The notes: generated by a model not told the origin, from the letters alone. 64,000 nucleotides of DNA from Adiantum capillus-veneris (GCA_014529385.2 CM043960.1:70867410-70931409); one strand, 5' to 3'; counted from the first letter of the stretch, positions 12,576 to 23,490 are shown. Numbers and translations: made by a program.

Positions 12576-13690
12576 TTAGTGCCCTTCCACCCCTCCTAGA
12601 TGGCGTACTCCGAGACGACTGCGTGCATGGGTTGAACAATTGTGTCTATGCATAGCCGTGATTGGCTCTACCATGATATGAAGATCAATGCAATGCAAAC
12701 CAATATGTTGTGCAAGAGCTGGGTCTTGAGTATTTAACTCAAGGGTTTCCAATGTCGAGGTTTGCTGTTGATGTCTTCCAAAGAGCAAATCTTGTAGCTT
12801 TTGTGCTCTCTGTTTGATTGTACCATCAGGGTGCTTTAGCACGCTGATTGCTTGAGGTGTAGGTAGCACTTTAAACTCTTGTCAAGATTTTTCTCTCCAT
12901 TGGTAATCCGGTCGGCTTGGTGTTGCATGGTGTGGTGGATTCTGTTGAGACTTCACTCGCCACTGCTTGATTGGTTTCACGGTTTGTGGAGAAGATAAGT
13001 GCTCCTTTTTCTTCCAAACCCTTTTCATGTTAAGTTCCTTGCTCGGAGATACTCGATTCTGCGTTCGAATCCTTGGAACCTTCTTTTGTTTCTTCGGGGA
13101 AGTTTTAGGCACCCAGAGCTGAATCGATTTATCTTTAAGCTGTGCTTTTGGTACCCAAATTTACCTGACTCCTTGCATGCTACCTGTAGCATTTGATTAT
13201 CGAGGGGATGGAGAAGATTTGCTTCGTGGATTGGTCTGCTGATTGCTTCTTTTCTATTCCTCTTTGCTTGGTGCAATTGGAACAATGAGTTTCCCTCCTT
13301 TAGGTGATAGCTTTAGTTGATTCGTATCTCAATCTGGTATTGCTTTGTATGTACGCATCCAGGGAATTCCAAGAATCATCATCTCATTCATGTGTTCATC
13401 TAGCAAACATACAAACTGATGAGGACATGAACATCCATGTACTACCACGTTCAAGTTGACTACTCCCAATGTTGGAGTTGGATTCTTCTTGCATCCTTTG
13501 ATTGTCGCTATTCCTGCTGTCAATGCTTGACTTGTTGCCTTCTTGTATGTGAATAACTGACTACATTCACTCTAGCTCCCGTGTCAACCAAAGCATTGGT
13601 GCTATGATTGCTGAGTTGTACTTTGATGCACAGATCCATTCCATCTAACCAGTCGTCATCTGTTGAAACTACATCTTTAGGTGATTCCCC
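12576..13690 (-). pseudogene. Second retropepsin-like domain and basic tail, downstream of integrase
   Basis: From about 13679 the minus strand reads DDDWLDGMDLCIKVQLSNHS then TNALVDTGARVNV. After a one-base shift near 13560 it continues SQLFTYKKATSQALTAGIAT, VVNLNVVVHGCSCPHQFVCL and EMMILGIPWMRTYKAIPD. DTGA followed about 70-90 residues later by ILG is the retropepsin pattern. The element already has a protease at 17489-17827, so this is a second one. After it comes a Lys/Gln/Pro-rich tail (WVPKTSPKKQKKVPR; LKHPDGTIKQRAQKLQDLLF) ending near 12576. Stops and shifts show decay. It could be a captured fragment of another element, but no LTR or target duplication separates it from the pol end. 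Confidence 0.65.
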
Positions 13691-13887
13691 TTATCAATCA
13701 TCTAGTTTTAAAGTGTCGATCGGAATCGTATCCGTTGATTCTTGAGAGAAACTTTACGCTTGAGTACCCGAAGTCTAGCTTCCTCTTGGGCTTCATCAAT
13801 AACCTGCTCTGTCGCTTGATCTTCCTTTGTTTGGCTGCATGCATTCTCTCTAGCAATTCATTGGTTAGTGGCAAATTGTTTTTTTTT

Positions 13888-14990
13888 TAACGAAATCCAC
13901 TAATCCAATTAGCCATTAGTTCACCATCGAGAGTGGACAATTTTATTGCTCCACTTGGAGAAACATCTTCAATGATAAATGGTCCGTTTTCCTTTTTCTT
14001 AAACTTGGGAATGTGTGCTTAAGGGAATAGACTAGAACTAAGTCCCCTTTCTTGAAAATTTTTGTAATTAAGTGGGAATCAAAAAACTGTTTTTGTTTCC
14101 GCTTTTGTGCATAGATATGAGCTACAGCAGTTAGCCTTTGCTCGTCTAGATTTTCCAAATCTTCAATTCTTTCTGAAAATTCATGTCCAGTCCACTCAAG
14201 ATTCTGTGCTACCCTTAATGTCAGCAATAGAAATTCTATTGGCAATATAACATCAAGACCATAAACAAGGTTAAAGGGTGTAGCATTTAGAGTTGTTTTG
14301 AATGAAACTTGATAAGCCCATAGAGAAGCATGGAGATTCATTTCCCAGTCTGTCCTTCCTCAACTAACCACTTTGGTCAGTACCGAGCTAAGAATTTTAT
14401 TCGTATGCTCAGCTTGTCCGTTTGCTTGTGGGTGATAGGAAGCTGATTTGTTATGGATGACCATAAACTCATTAAGCAAATATTCTATTACCTCATTGAG
14501 GAAACGAGTTCCCCGATCACTGACAATCTCTATTGGCAGTCCATATCTCGTGAATACATACTCATATAAGAATGCAGCAATGGTTCTGGCATCATTCTTT
14601 TGAGTCACTTTAGCCTCGGCCCACTTGGTCAAATAGTCCGTAACTACAATGATATATTGAGCTTGGGTTCTATAAGCAGGTGGCTGTATTGGTCCAACAA
14701 AATCTATATCCCATTTTTCGAAGGCTCTAGCCCCCATCATTGGTCTTAAGGGCATGATGTCTACTCGTGTTGGCATTTTTGCTCGTTGACAAGCATCACA
14801 CCTTCGAACATATTCTTTGGCATCTACAAAAAGTGTTGGCCACCATATGCCTGCCACCATCAAGATTGCTCTTGCGGTGGTCTCACTAGAAAAGTGACCT
14901 CCAGCTAATCCAGCATGTGCTTGTTCTATAATCGGAATATACTCGTTTTCATTTGCACAAAGACGCAAATGTTGATCTTTACCACTTCGA
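13888..14990 (-). pseudogene. Integrase core and C-terminus of the Tat-like element
   Basis: Zinc module 2 reads HAGLAGGHFSSETTARAILM then YVRRCDACQRAK (14915-14785). The DDE core follows: KWDIDFVGPIQPPAYRTQAQ, EIVSDRGTRFLNEVIEYLL and YHPQANGQAEHTNKIL supply Asp, Asp and Glu. After one stop-frameshift at about 14350 the frame continues LHASLWAYQVSFKTTLNATP and FNLVYGLDVILPIEFLLL. A further shift gives GPFIIEDVSPSGAIKLSTLD and a tail ending near 13888. It would insert element DNA into the genome. Only a few lesions interrupt it. Confidence 0.9.
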
Positions 14991-15454
14991 TACAATTGAT
15001 TCCCAATAAGAGCATAGTCTCTTGCTTCAGTTTCAATTGCTCTTTGACGGTGTTTACTCATATCCTTAGGAAATGTTTGGTTCAATAAGTAAGTAACCAG
15101 ATAATTACTCCACTTAGGAACAGATGACATTTGAAACAATGTTACATGAGGAATGGGTGGTTGTTTTTGACATTGAGGGCAATCTTTTACAAAAGATCTA
15201 ACACCTCTCCTCATAGTCGGCCAAAATACTCCAAGTCTTAAGATTCGTTGCATAGTTTGGTTTTCCGCAAAGTGAATTCCTACTATGGTAACATGTGCTT
15301 GACTTAGGTATTGTTCTTTTTCTTTAGGGTTAATGCATAAAAGGAATATCCCGTCTCGATTTCTTTTATATAGCCTTCCAACTAGTAATTGTTGATACAT
15401 AGCCGACTGCTCGATTAAATCAATTGTGATAGGAAGTGGTATTTGAAAATCCAC
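14991..15454 (-). pseudogene. Extra H2C2 zinc-binding module before the integrase
   Basis: Upstream of the canonical module the same frame encodes a first one: LYKRNRDGIFLLCINPKEKE, then QAHVTIVGIHFAENQTMQRI and RSFVKDCPQCQKQPPIPHV, with His, His, Cys and Cys in the usual order (about 15300-15160). A linker (KHRQRAIETEARDYALIGNQ) leads into the second LYRSGKDQHLRLC and module 2. Both modules are also seen, in order, in the copy at 46462-47640. Confidence 0.8.
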
Positions 15455-15543
15455 TTAAGCTATTGTCATCAATGACACAATGTTTTCTGACCATCTAGGT
15501 ATCATTTCCACGGAGAACAAATAGGCATCTGGTAGATCATCGT

Positions 15544-15780
15544 CTACCCCTTTAGGTGATTCCCCAGAAACAATCCTTGAAAAAATTCCGCTCGTTGATG
15601 TGTAGTGCCTTTTTTTACAACCATAGTGAAATCAAATTCGAGAAGAATGATGAACCATCTCACTATTCTCCCTGTGCTGCATGGCTTGTTGACCAAATAT
15701 AACAAAGCTTGGTGGTCCACAAAGAACACAAACTTGTTGGCTAATAGGTAATGTCTATACGTTTTAACGGCATAGATCAT
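15544..15780 (-). pseudogene. RNase H C-terminal part of the Tat-like element
   Basis: IYAVKTYRHYLLANKFVFFV, DHQALLYLVNKPCSTGRIVR and FDFTMVVKKGTTHQRAEFF are the second half of a gypsy RNase H. The first half, with the leading catalytic Asp and Glu, is missing because the frame joins the RT palm directly at the YMDD motif (about 15775). The deletion seems to have used the shared ATGAT bases. Downstream, GVDDDLPDAYLFSVEMIPRW leads to the H2C2 region. Confidence 0.8.
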
Positions 15781-16351
15781 CCATGTATACTTCTAAGAAT
15801 TTTCGAAGATACTCTTTGAAATCATGGCTCATCAATCTCTGAAATGTGGCTAGAGCATTAGTTAACCCAAACAGCATAACCCGATAGGCAAATATACCCC
15901 ATTTTATTGCAAAAGCAGTTTTATGGTGATCTTTTGGGTCAACCAAAATTTGATTGTATCCTGAAAAGCCGTCTAAGAAGCTGTAAGCTTCTTTTTGTGC
16001 CACTCGTTCTAACACATGCTCAGTTACTGGAAGAGGAAAGGTGTCTCTAATGGTAGCTGCATTCACCTTTTTGAGATTAATACACGCTCGTAATTTCCCA
16101 TTCTTCTTAGGTACTACCACAATTGGAGACACCCAATCTGTGTGTTCAATTTCGTAAATGAATTCAGCTTCCTTTAGTTTTTCAATCTCTTCTTTGATCT
16201 TCCTGGTAAATGTTTCGTTATAAGTGTATGGTCTCTGTCTACTTGGTTTCACATCATCTTTCATGGGTATAATATGTTGACAGATTTTTGGATCAACACC
16301 CTTGAGATCCTTGTAAGACCAAGCGAAGATATCCCGGTATTCCTTTAACAA
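15770..16351 (-). pseudogene. Reverse transcriptase palm and fingers of the Tat-like element
   Basis: KKNGKLRACINLKKVNAATI, FPLPVTEHVLERVAQKEAYS, FLDGFSGYNQILVDPKDHHK, WGIFAYRVMLFGLTNALATF and VYMDD are consecutive RT motifs of Ty3/gypsy. An N-terminal part (DIFAWSYKDLKGVDPKICQH) is also present. The frame ends at a deletion right after YMDD, which removes the thumb and connection. The enzyme would copy element RNA into DNA but is truncated here. Confidence 0.92.
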
Positions 16352-16385
16352 GCAGGTCTAGGCTCTTCTCCTGGTTTAGCCAAGT

Positions 16386-17426
16386 CTACCCTTTTAGCGT
16401 TTTCAGGTCCTTCGTAAGACTTGCCTTGTTTCTGTAGTTCTCTAACAGGTTGTTGATTATGATTTTCCGATCTTGGAGAGTATACTTTTTGTAATGGAAT
16501 GGAACATACATTACATCCTTACCATCCTCTTCCGTGGTTTCCATTTCGGTTGTGTATATCTCCTTTAGAGCTTTTTTCAACTCTTGATATTTCTTTTTCC
16601 GCTCGACTCTGGTCATGAGTGGCTTTTTATCTTGAGATTTTTCTTGAGTACCCTTCCTTGCTTTTCTCGATGTTTGAGACATTTCTGGGTTTCTGTTGAA
16701 GGATATCTGCCAGTTATTTTGTCCTTGACACAATCATTAGCATCTATTTGCATCAGGAATTTTGTTTTACTGGAGACTGATGGCATAGGTCGTGTTTTCA
16801 CAATATTGGTGTCTCTCTTTCATCTATACCATTTTTTGTCTTCTTGATTTCTGGTTTGGAAAGTCAAATTTTTTTTCCTCCCCTCCCTTTAAGAGTAACT
16901 AAGCTCTTGTATAATCTTTTTCTGACCTCGAATCTTCTGAGGTAGCTAAGTGTTCATCTAACTCATCAGTTGCATCATAATAGAGGTCAAAAAAGACTTG
17001 TTGAGCTTTCATCAAGTCCTTGGTTTCCTCATCTTTGTTTTCAATGTTGAGGACTGACATCATTTGGATGGGGATTATGTCATAGCCATCCTCATTGCAA
17101 AATTGAGTAGACATAGACGTATTCACACATACATCCATTGTCGCTAAAATTTGAGTCCATTCGAATGGTTCAAATAAATGCTCTGAAAAGGATTCAGGTA
17201 TGTAGGCTTCGTCTGTACAATCCCTTTCTAGGATACATTCCTCTCGTCTTAAGCTTCCATTTTTTGAAGCTGCGCACATCCAAATAGGAATGTCTTTGTT
17301 TAACCAAGATGGGAGCTTAGTTTCAGCTGAAGAGACTGAATCAAACTCTTGGATGGGTGTTTCCAAGACATCTCTATAAGTGTGATCTTTTTGATTGACT
17401 CTTGCTATAGATCCCACCTGCTTCAA
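16386..17426 (-). pseudogene. Pol linker between protease and RT
   Basis: Two frame segments (17426-16899 and 16733-16386) carry no catalytic motif. The first contains LPSWLNKDIPIWMCAASKNG and FSEHLFEPFEWTQILATMDV. The second is Lys/Glu-rich (RKARKGTQEKSQDKK) and ends with YRNKASLTKDLKTLKG. A linker of this length between protease and RT is common in Tat-type pol. Stops separate the segments. Confidence 0.55.
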
Positions 17427-17488
17427 GTACAGATAAGTTGTACCTGTCGCATGAAAGGTCTTCCCAATATGATTTCATAGTTGAGTTT

Positions 17489-17827
17489 TTACCCAAAGTC
17501 TACTATGGAAAAAGTGTGTTGATATTCAATTCCACATGAATTGACTATCACTTTTTCAAGTAGCTCTAGTGGTCTCTCAATGTGTCCGTCAGCCAACTGC
17601 AATTTCATTCGCATTTGTCTAATGGCTGGCTGTCCCAAGGATTCCCACACTGCTTTAGTGGCTATGGCTATGCCAGCTCCACTATCCAGTATTGCCATGG
17701 TTTCAATGTCATTATATTTCACTGAGAGAGTAGTGTTTCCTTCTTCCCTTTCATAATATTCTCTGACCTTGCTCATAGGAACTGATAGAATCTCTTTGTT
17801 TTCCATTTCATTTCTCAATTTTCCCAA
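17489..17827 (-). pseudogene. Aspartic protease (first copy) of the Tat-like element
   Basis: The frame reads LSVKYNDIETMAILDSGAGI, with the catalytic DSGA, then ATKAVWESLGQPAIRQMRMK and EYQHTFSIVDFG. A frame change places the expected EIILGRPFM-type end just beyond (about 17470-17440). It would cleave the Gag-Pol polyprotein. It lies between the Gag linker and RT as in other Ty3/gypsy elements. Confidence 0.85.
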
Positions 17828-17862
17828 ATTCTTAGAGATTAATCATGTTATTCCCACCTTCT

Positions 17863-18411
17863 CTAGGGTTTTTCGTAAATCGTTCCACAAGTATGTCTGA
17901 GTTTCAATAGTTCTGTCAAAGTAAGAGTGCATTGGATGGGTGTAGACATGATTGAATGAATGTTGTCTACTTCTAGGGTCTGTTTGGCTCTTTTTACTTG
18001 AGTGGTCTTGCACACGATGGATTCATCTTTGTTATCTCCTAAGTAAGAAGGTAATGTTTTTAATGTCAATGGTTTAGATATTCTTGAAGTCTTCGATCTG
18101 CAATCCCCGTACAAGGATTGTAAATCCATATCCATATCAGATGGTAGGTTATCCAACCAAACTTCCTCTATAGGAGATGACTTTAAAGTTAGGCTCCCAT
18201 CATTAATCTCTCTTACCTTTCTCCATAAGTTTCTTGGCCAGTCTTCCTCGATGAATGGAATTCTGTCTAAGGCATCTTCGTTGTCCGCAACTATAAGCTC
18301 TGGTTCATTTGTTTCAAGGTGGGGTTCTTCCACCACATCGGATTTTGTTTTCGTTTCTTCTATCGCAAGCTCTTCACGTTTTGCAATATTGGGTTTTCGT
18401 TTATCCAACAT
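17863..18411 (-). pseudogene. Gag-Pol linker before the protease
   Basis: An acidic frame (EPHLETNEPELIVADNEDAL) ends with STPIQCTLTLTELLKLRHTC, resembling the short segment that precedes the protease in plant gypsy polyproteins. No enzyme motif is present. Confidence 0.55.
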
Positions 18412-18503
18412 TTCTTACGTATTCTTACCAAGTTTTGGAAAGCCTCCAGCTTTGCTGCTTCCATGTCTGGAGATGGATAGTTTTTCCATTTGTTTTCCAT
18501 GTT

Positions 18504-19235
18504 TTAGCCTGCTTTAAGTCCTGCTTGGTAGGCTTCCAAGGCAGCATTAATAGGCTCAAAAATTTTATCAACCAGAATGGATCCTCCAGATTTCATGGTT
18601 GTTTCCTTGAATTCACTGCCAGTTTCTTTCAACTTGTCCTGGGCTAGCATTTTTACTTTCTCTTCGTTTTCAACTCGTTGTTTTTGTTTTTTCATCTCAT
18701 ATATTTTGCTTCTGGTCCTTTTGATTCTTTGAGAAGAAACTTTCGTGTTCTTTGAATCATCAGAGGAGTTGTGTTTCTTTTTCTTTGCCTGGGCTCTAGT
18801 GATTACCTTGATTGGAACTGTCGGTCCGTTCTCTGATGAGCTACTAGGCATCACTTGGACTACGTTTACAATAGTTTTTCCCTTGTTCAAAGGATTCTTA
18901 GGACAATCTTCCGAAAAGTGTCCTCCCTTTTTGCAACATTGTATGCAATAGGCTTCAATTGGTTTGAGGTTTTTGTCAGGCTCTGGACATTCTTTCTTCC
19001 AATGGTCATCAGCACCACAGTTATGACAGTTTCCTGTTCTAGGCTTCATCATGGGTCTTCCCATGGGAGGTCTGACACCTTGATTAGCTACATAATACAT
19101 TGGTGCGAGCTTTGGTGGAGCATAAGTCATGGTTTCTTCCACTGGTGGTGGATGTGGACTATACCAATCTCTTTCTATCATTACTGTACATGGAATAGTC
19201 TCTACATAGGGTGTAACAGGCACCCAGGGGACTCA
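18504..19235 (-). pseudogene. Gag C-terminus with two zinc knuckles
   Basis: After a Pro/Met-rich stretch the frame encodes CHNCGADDHWKKEC (C-x2-C-x4-H-x4-C, about 19028-18987) and CIQCCKKGGHFSEDC (spacing x2-x5-x4, slightly off the canon, about 18956-18912). A Lys-rich tail (QAKKKKHNSSDDSKNTK) and a coiled segment follow. This is the nucleocapsid part of Gag. The frame opens only after a stop near 19232, where an interruption begins. Confidence 0.85.
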
Positions 19236-19875
19236 CTCTATATACAAAATAGGACGCCACCTACGAGTGAACAACTTTGATAAAACCCCTATATACGACT
19301 CATATTAGGGAATATGACCCCCCTTTCTACGCTTATACGACAATCACTGAAGAAAACTATCATACCCCTATCTTACATATAAAATTTAGGTCTCACATGA
19401 TCTAACTGAGTAAAACTAGTCAAAGAGTGTGCAGCATAGTGATTGGCAACGTACTAAGGAACCGGTTCTATTGATAACTAGATGTACCCTCAATGTGTCC
19501 TAGTTTGAATTTCAAACTATATGCCTGATTACCCTGCACTCTAGCTACTCGTCCAATTATGACCCATCCAAAGCAGGTGTAAAATCAACCCTTGAGGACT
19601 TGCTCTAAATCAGCCCTTATCTATGATTGACTTGATGCAAAATTTGATGTTTGACATGATAAAAAACTTCCCCAAAATTCATCCAATTTCTAGTACACAC
19701 TGGTGACCAATCGTTACAAGTAATCAACCCGGGTCAGTCCCCCCCTCCCCCCCCCCCATAAATATGATACCCCCCCTCCCATACTTTAAAGCTTAGGAGA
19801 TAAATTAATGGGGGCCTGCCCCTAACTTATACGGTTATGTAACTTGTAAAAAAAAACCCCCTCCCCTGCACTTAC
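19236..19875 (-). other. 640-bp non-coding interruption of gag
   Basis: The Gag frame is open until HH (CAC CAC) and then meets GTAAGT (plus 19875-19870). Coding resumes near 19235. The segment contains C-rich runs (19739-19790) and no frame. It may be an insertion, or an intron, since it begins with a perfect donor. However, I found no acceptor that restores the frame, and the strand has no pyrimidine tract near 19240. Confidence 0.4.
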
Positions 19876-20106
19876 GTGGTGCCATAAGTTTTCCATGGTG
19901 AATCCCCCGGGAACAAGCACTAATGCTTGTTCATCTATGACTCCTTCCGAGTGCATGTACTTTACAGGCACTACATTATGTCCTGGATACGGAGGTTGTT
20001 GTCCCAACACAGATTGAGGTCTTTCGATACCCATTGGTGGTCTTTGAGCTTGGGCCATATTAGGCTGATGTCTGTAAATGGGTTGTCCCTGGGGCCTCAT
20101 GGGCAC
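19876..20106 (-). pseudogene. Gag Pro/Gln-rich linker
   Basis: The frame reads MRPQGQPIYRHQPNMAQAQR then VPVKYMHSEGVIDEQALVLV. It joins the capsid part (20110-20772) with the zinc-knuckle part and ends at the GTAAGT interruption. Confidence 0.6.
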
Positions 20107-20109
20107 GTA

Positions 20110-21718
20110 CTAAACATTCCCATCATACTTTGGTCTGAAGTAGCACTCGTGGGTTTCATGGTTGGTCCATTTACCCTCAATTGCACACCATTTTTGTGGC
20201 CTGATTGGTTGTCCCTGTGGAGGTATCCCTTGTCCTGGTCCTCTCATAAGCGCTTTTTGCATATTGTTCATCATGTCGTTCATCCTTTTTAGCATAACTT
20301 CTATGGCTGAGAGTGGTGCCACAGCAGCCGTTCCCACTTGTGCTGGTTTTGTGGATGATGTTTTCTTGCTTTGGTTATCCTTAGGGACATCCTCTTCATT
20401 GAAGATCTCGCAATTGTCTCCTAGGTCAATCGCATCGGACACACACGCTTCTAGGGTTGTATGCTTTTTGCTATAGAGTATAGCATGAAGTTCTTTGTTT
20501 AGCAGTCCCTCCAGAAACAAGGATACAAGTCGTTCTTCTGCAGGTATCTCCATCTCTGGGCATCTAGCAATGTATTGTTTCATTCGAGTTGCACAATCCC
20601 TAAAAGACTCACCATGTTTCTGCTTAAAGCTGTAGATTTGAGCTACCGTATTATGTTTAATCCCCGTTTTGGAACAAGCAGCTACAAATCCTTGAGCTAA
20701 TGTGTTCAAGTCCATGATTGACCTTGGTGGAATGTTTTGGAACCATGTCAAAGCTTTTTCTTCTAATGTCATTCCAAACCCCTCGAATTGACTATGGAAA
20801 TCGATGCTTAAAGCTTGCTAAGTGGTCATATGGATCCCCTAATCCACTGTATTTTTTGATCCATTTTTGAAAATCAGCTGGTCTGACATGTCTATTTGGT
20901 TTAACTCCAGGTCTTCTAGGAGTTGGTCCTATTCCGAGTCCTTCAAACCAGTCTGTTGGAAATAGTGACTCATGTAGCCCTGGACTGGCCTTAGTGTCAC
21001 CCGGTTTTCTACGTGATGAGGTGGTTTCTGGTTTCTTCACATTACTCTCAGATGATCTCTCATGATGTTCGTCTCTTGGAGTTGTTTTTAGTCCTTGCCC
21101 CAATATCCAATCCCTTATGGAATACCCCTGGTATTTGGTTTGTTCTACCTCCTCAGGAGTCATCATAACGAAGTTGTTATTATAACAATCCCTAAACAAG
21201 TAAGTTGGTAGATCTGTAGATCCCTTATCTTTGATCTTGAAGATATAGATGATCTTCATGGCCGTTAATTGTCCTGGTCTGGCATGAGAAGTCCACAAAA
21301 GATCTTTTATGTTTCTATCTTCCCAACAATAGACTCCGATCCTATGATTATTCGTACTAAGCCGTTTCAAAGGCTTCAAATCTACTTGATTGTATCCTTC
21401 GAATTCTAAAGTTGGTGGTCCTTCTTTTGCTGACATATCTGGGATTATGGTGTTTACTTCTAAGCCCCATTTGTCTACCACATCAGGATTTTCGACTTGT
21501 ACATATTGAGTTCCATTTCGATCCATGTACATTTTTCCTTGTTTGTTTGCCCTAACCTCTTCTTCGAACTCAATACCATGGTCATCAATGCGAATAGCAT
21601 ACTCCTCGTTAGGGTCCAAGTAAACCTGGGCTCCGTGACGGTTAGTTTTGTAAAAAGAGAGTATATGCTTATAGCGCATTGTCGTTCCGGTTTTTGAGTG
21701 AGTCGAGTAAGAAGACAT
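20110..21718 (-). pseudogene. Gag N-terminus and capsid domain of the Tat-like element
   Basis: ATG 21718 opens a 308-codon frame whose first 200 residues I do not recognise. It ends with IKKYSGLGDPYDHLASFK, the start of a Tat-type capsid domain. A one-base shift near 20810 moves to the frame HSQFEGFGMTLEEKALTWFQ, NIPPRSIMDLNTLAQGFVAA, HGESFRDCATRMKQYIARCP and ERLVSLFLEGLLNKELHAIL (20790-20400), the classic Retrotrans_gag pattern. The tail is Pro/Gln-rich. Gag forms the cytoplasmic particle around element RNA. The unusual N-terminal extension is worth a profile search. Confidence 0.85.
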
Positions 21719-22276
21719 TTCAAATGTTGAATCTAAAAAGTGTCTGAGACTTCTTCAGGAATTGTGTGCATGAAATTGCCTTGATTCACGTTTTCTTCGG
21801 TAGATACTCTACTGGAGGTTTCTCCGAGTATGCCCCGATTTCCTAGTACACTACCAGATCTAAGGTTCATATAGACTTATGAAGCCCTGGATAGAGTACT
21901 CACCTTTGGATTGACTTGTCGTCAATTTTCACTCGTTCCAATTGCAACTTTCTGTCAAGCCACTGATTACTCGTCTGCAAACTAATTCCTGTACAAAATT
22001 AATCAAGTTAGCTATTCTTCCATAAAGACAGTAGAGCTCTTGAGAACTCTCGTGATTTTTCTCTGTGTATCACTTCAAATCGTGCTATGGAAGTCAAAAT
22101 TTGACTTTCAGATTCGGCTTTAGCAAAATCAAAGGTCTAATCTGCAACCTGTAAATTGAGTGTATCTGTACCAATTATGATCGGATTGAACCCAAAATTG
22201 CCCTGTGGCCTTATATTATGCTGGTCTAACACTGTATAAGCCCAAAAGTCAAAATTGAAGTCTCTGGATAGCAAAA

Positions 22277-23274
22277 GTAAATAATTGCGATTATTTACTT
22301 TTGTCAAGTTTTTGCACTTTTTTGATAGGTTTAGCAAGTATACAATTTGTTAGAGTCTCTGGGAAAATTTCAACAAGTTTGGACCAATTCTGATCAAGTT
22401 TATCAACTGTTCCGTGTCCACAGACTTTGATTTCGAGAATCTGGCTTAAGTCTCACTTTTGTGGTCCAAATTTCACCAAAATTGATTTGTGGGGTCTACT
22501 TGATGTGCTTGACCTTGTGGTATACTCAAATTTGCAAAATCATCAAGTTTTGAAGCAGATGTAAATAATCGTGATTATTTACACCTGAAAAATTTTTGTA
22601 AATTTTTTCCCCAACTTTGACACAGATCTTTTAAGCACCTTCAGTTAAGGTCACTAGCCAATTTTCATCAAGTTTGGGCAGTTTTTGGTCAAATGGTCAT
22701 CAATTATCTGTCCGCAGACTAACTTTGCAATTTTAGTCACAATTTTCAATCCAGTGATTCAAATCTTACCAAATTTGGTTTGTGGACTTATTACAACATG
22801 GTAAAGCTAGTGGTATGCCAACTTGGTCAAAAAAGTTCAAAAACAGGGCAAATGTAAATAATCGTGATTATTTATATTTGATAATTTTTTGCACAATTTT
22901 GGTCAACTAAGCATGTACACATGTTTATCACATCAATATAAGCCTATGGATCAAATTTCAACAAGTTTGGATAAATTTTTTCCCAATTTACAAGCAAGAT
23001 TCAAAAAGTCAGTACAAACTTTAGTTTTTATCCTTTTTTTGTCAGTTTAGTTATCCAAATCTTTTGGGCCTTTACAAAAGTTGTATGTACACATGCAATG
23101 AGTCAATTGTATGAACCTTGGCCAATTTAGAGCAGAAAGTTAATAATCACGATTATTAACTTGAGGCTTGAAATGAGCACTTTTTTGCCATTTTCTCAAA
23201 TACAGCCTTTTTATGATGTTTTTTAAGCCTATAAATCAAGTCAAAACTTACTATCAAGACAAAGTAAATAATCT
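22277..23274 (-). repeat. Palindrome-centred tandem units, array 1
   Basis: Four palindromes with spacing 284, 293 and 285 bp: 22277-22298 (core AATAATTGCGATTATT), 22561-22582 and 22854-22875 (AATAATCGTGATTATT) and 23139-23160 (AATAATCACGATTATT). A half site, GTAAATAATC, follows at 23264. The inter-palindrome text shows shared words such as CAAGTTTGG and ACCAAATTTGG, so the units are diverged tandem copies. Confidence 0.9.
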
Positions 23275-23484
23275 GAGTTTTGGTCAACTTCTTGAAATTT
23301 TTACGTGTCTTTGAGCTTACCCACTAGTTCGGACAACTCTTAGGCTTAATCTCCGGTCGGATTGAGTGAATTCGAGTCTTTTCAAGCTATTTCTAGCCGT
23401 AAACCTAAAATTCTGTAACTTCACATGACAGCTCACACTTGATTCTTTTAAAGAAACAATGTTCTGAAATCCACCTCGGATCCT

Positions 23485-23490
23485 ACTTAC
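23485..23490 (-). promoter_or_regulatory. Putative 5' splice site in the element leader
   Basis: GTAAGT on the minus strand, preceded by TAGG. It is downstream of the primer site, where a leader donor for subgenomic RNA would be expected. Predicted from sequence only. Confidence 0.4.

Larger units (their letters stand above)
21989..23490 (-). other. Intron-like leader segment 1 with palindrome array, before gag
   Basis: On the minus strand it opens TAGGGTAAGTAGG (donor G at 23490), includes TACGGCTAGAAATAGCTTG (about 23402-23384), carries palindromes at 23139-23160, 22854-22875, 22561-22582 and 22277-22298, and ends CTAACTTGATTAATTTTGTA then CAG (G at 21989). Length is 1,502 bp. It lies between the primer site and the gag start, so splicing it out would shorten the leader. 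The layout is repeated at 10393-11810. Confidence 0.5.

Noticed and set aside
19739-19790. G-quadruplex regulator in the C-rich run
   Set aside because: G-rich on the minus strand and could fold, but it lies inside a decayed gag interruption with no sign of conservation.
10565-23274. CRISPR-like regularly spaced palindromes
   Set aside because: Spacing is about 290 bp, spacers are related to each other, and the context is a plant retrotransposon. These are diverged tandem units, not a CRISPR array.
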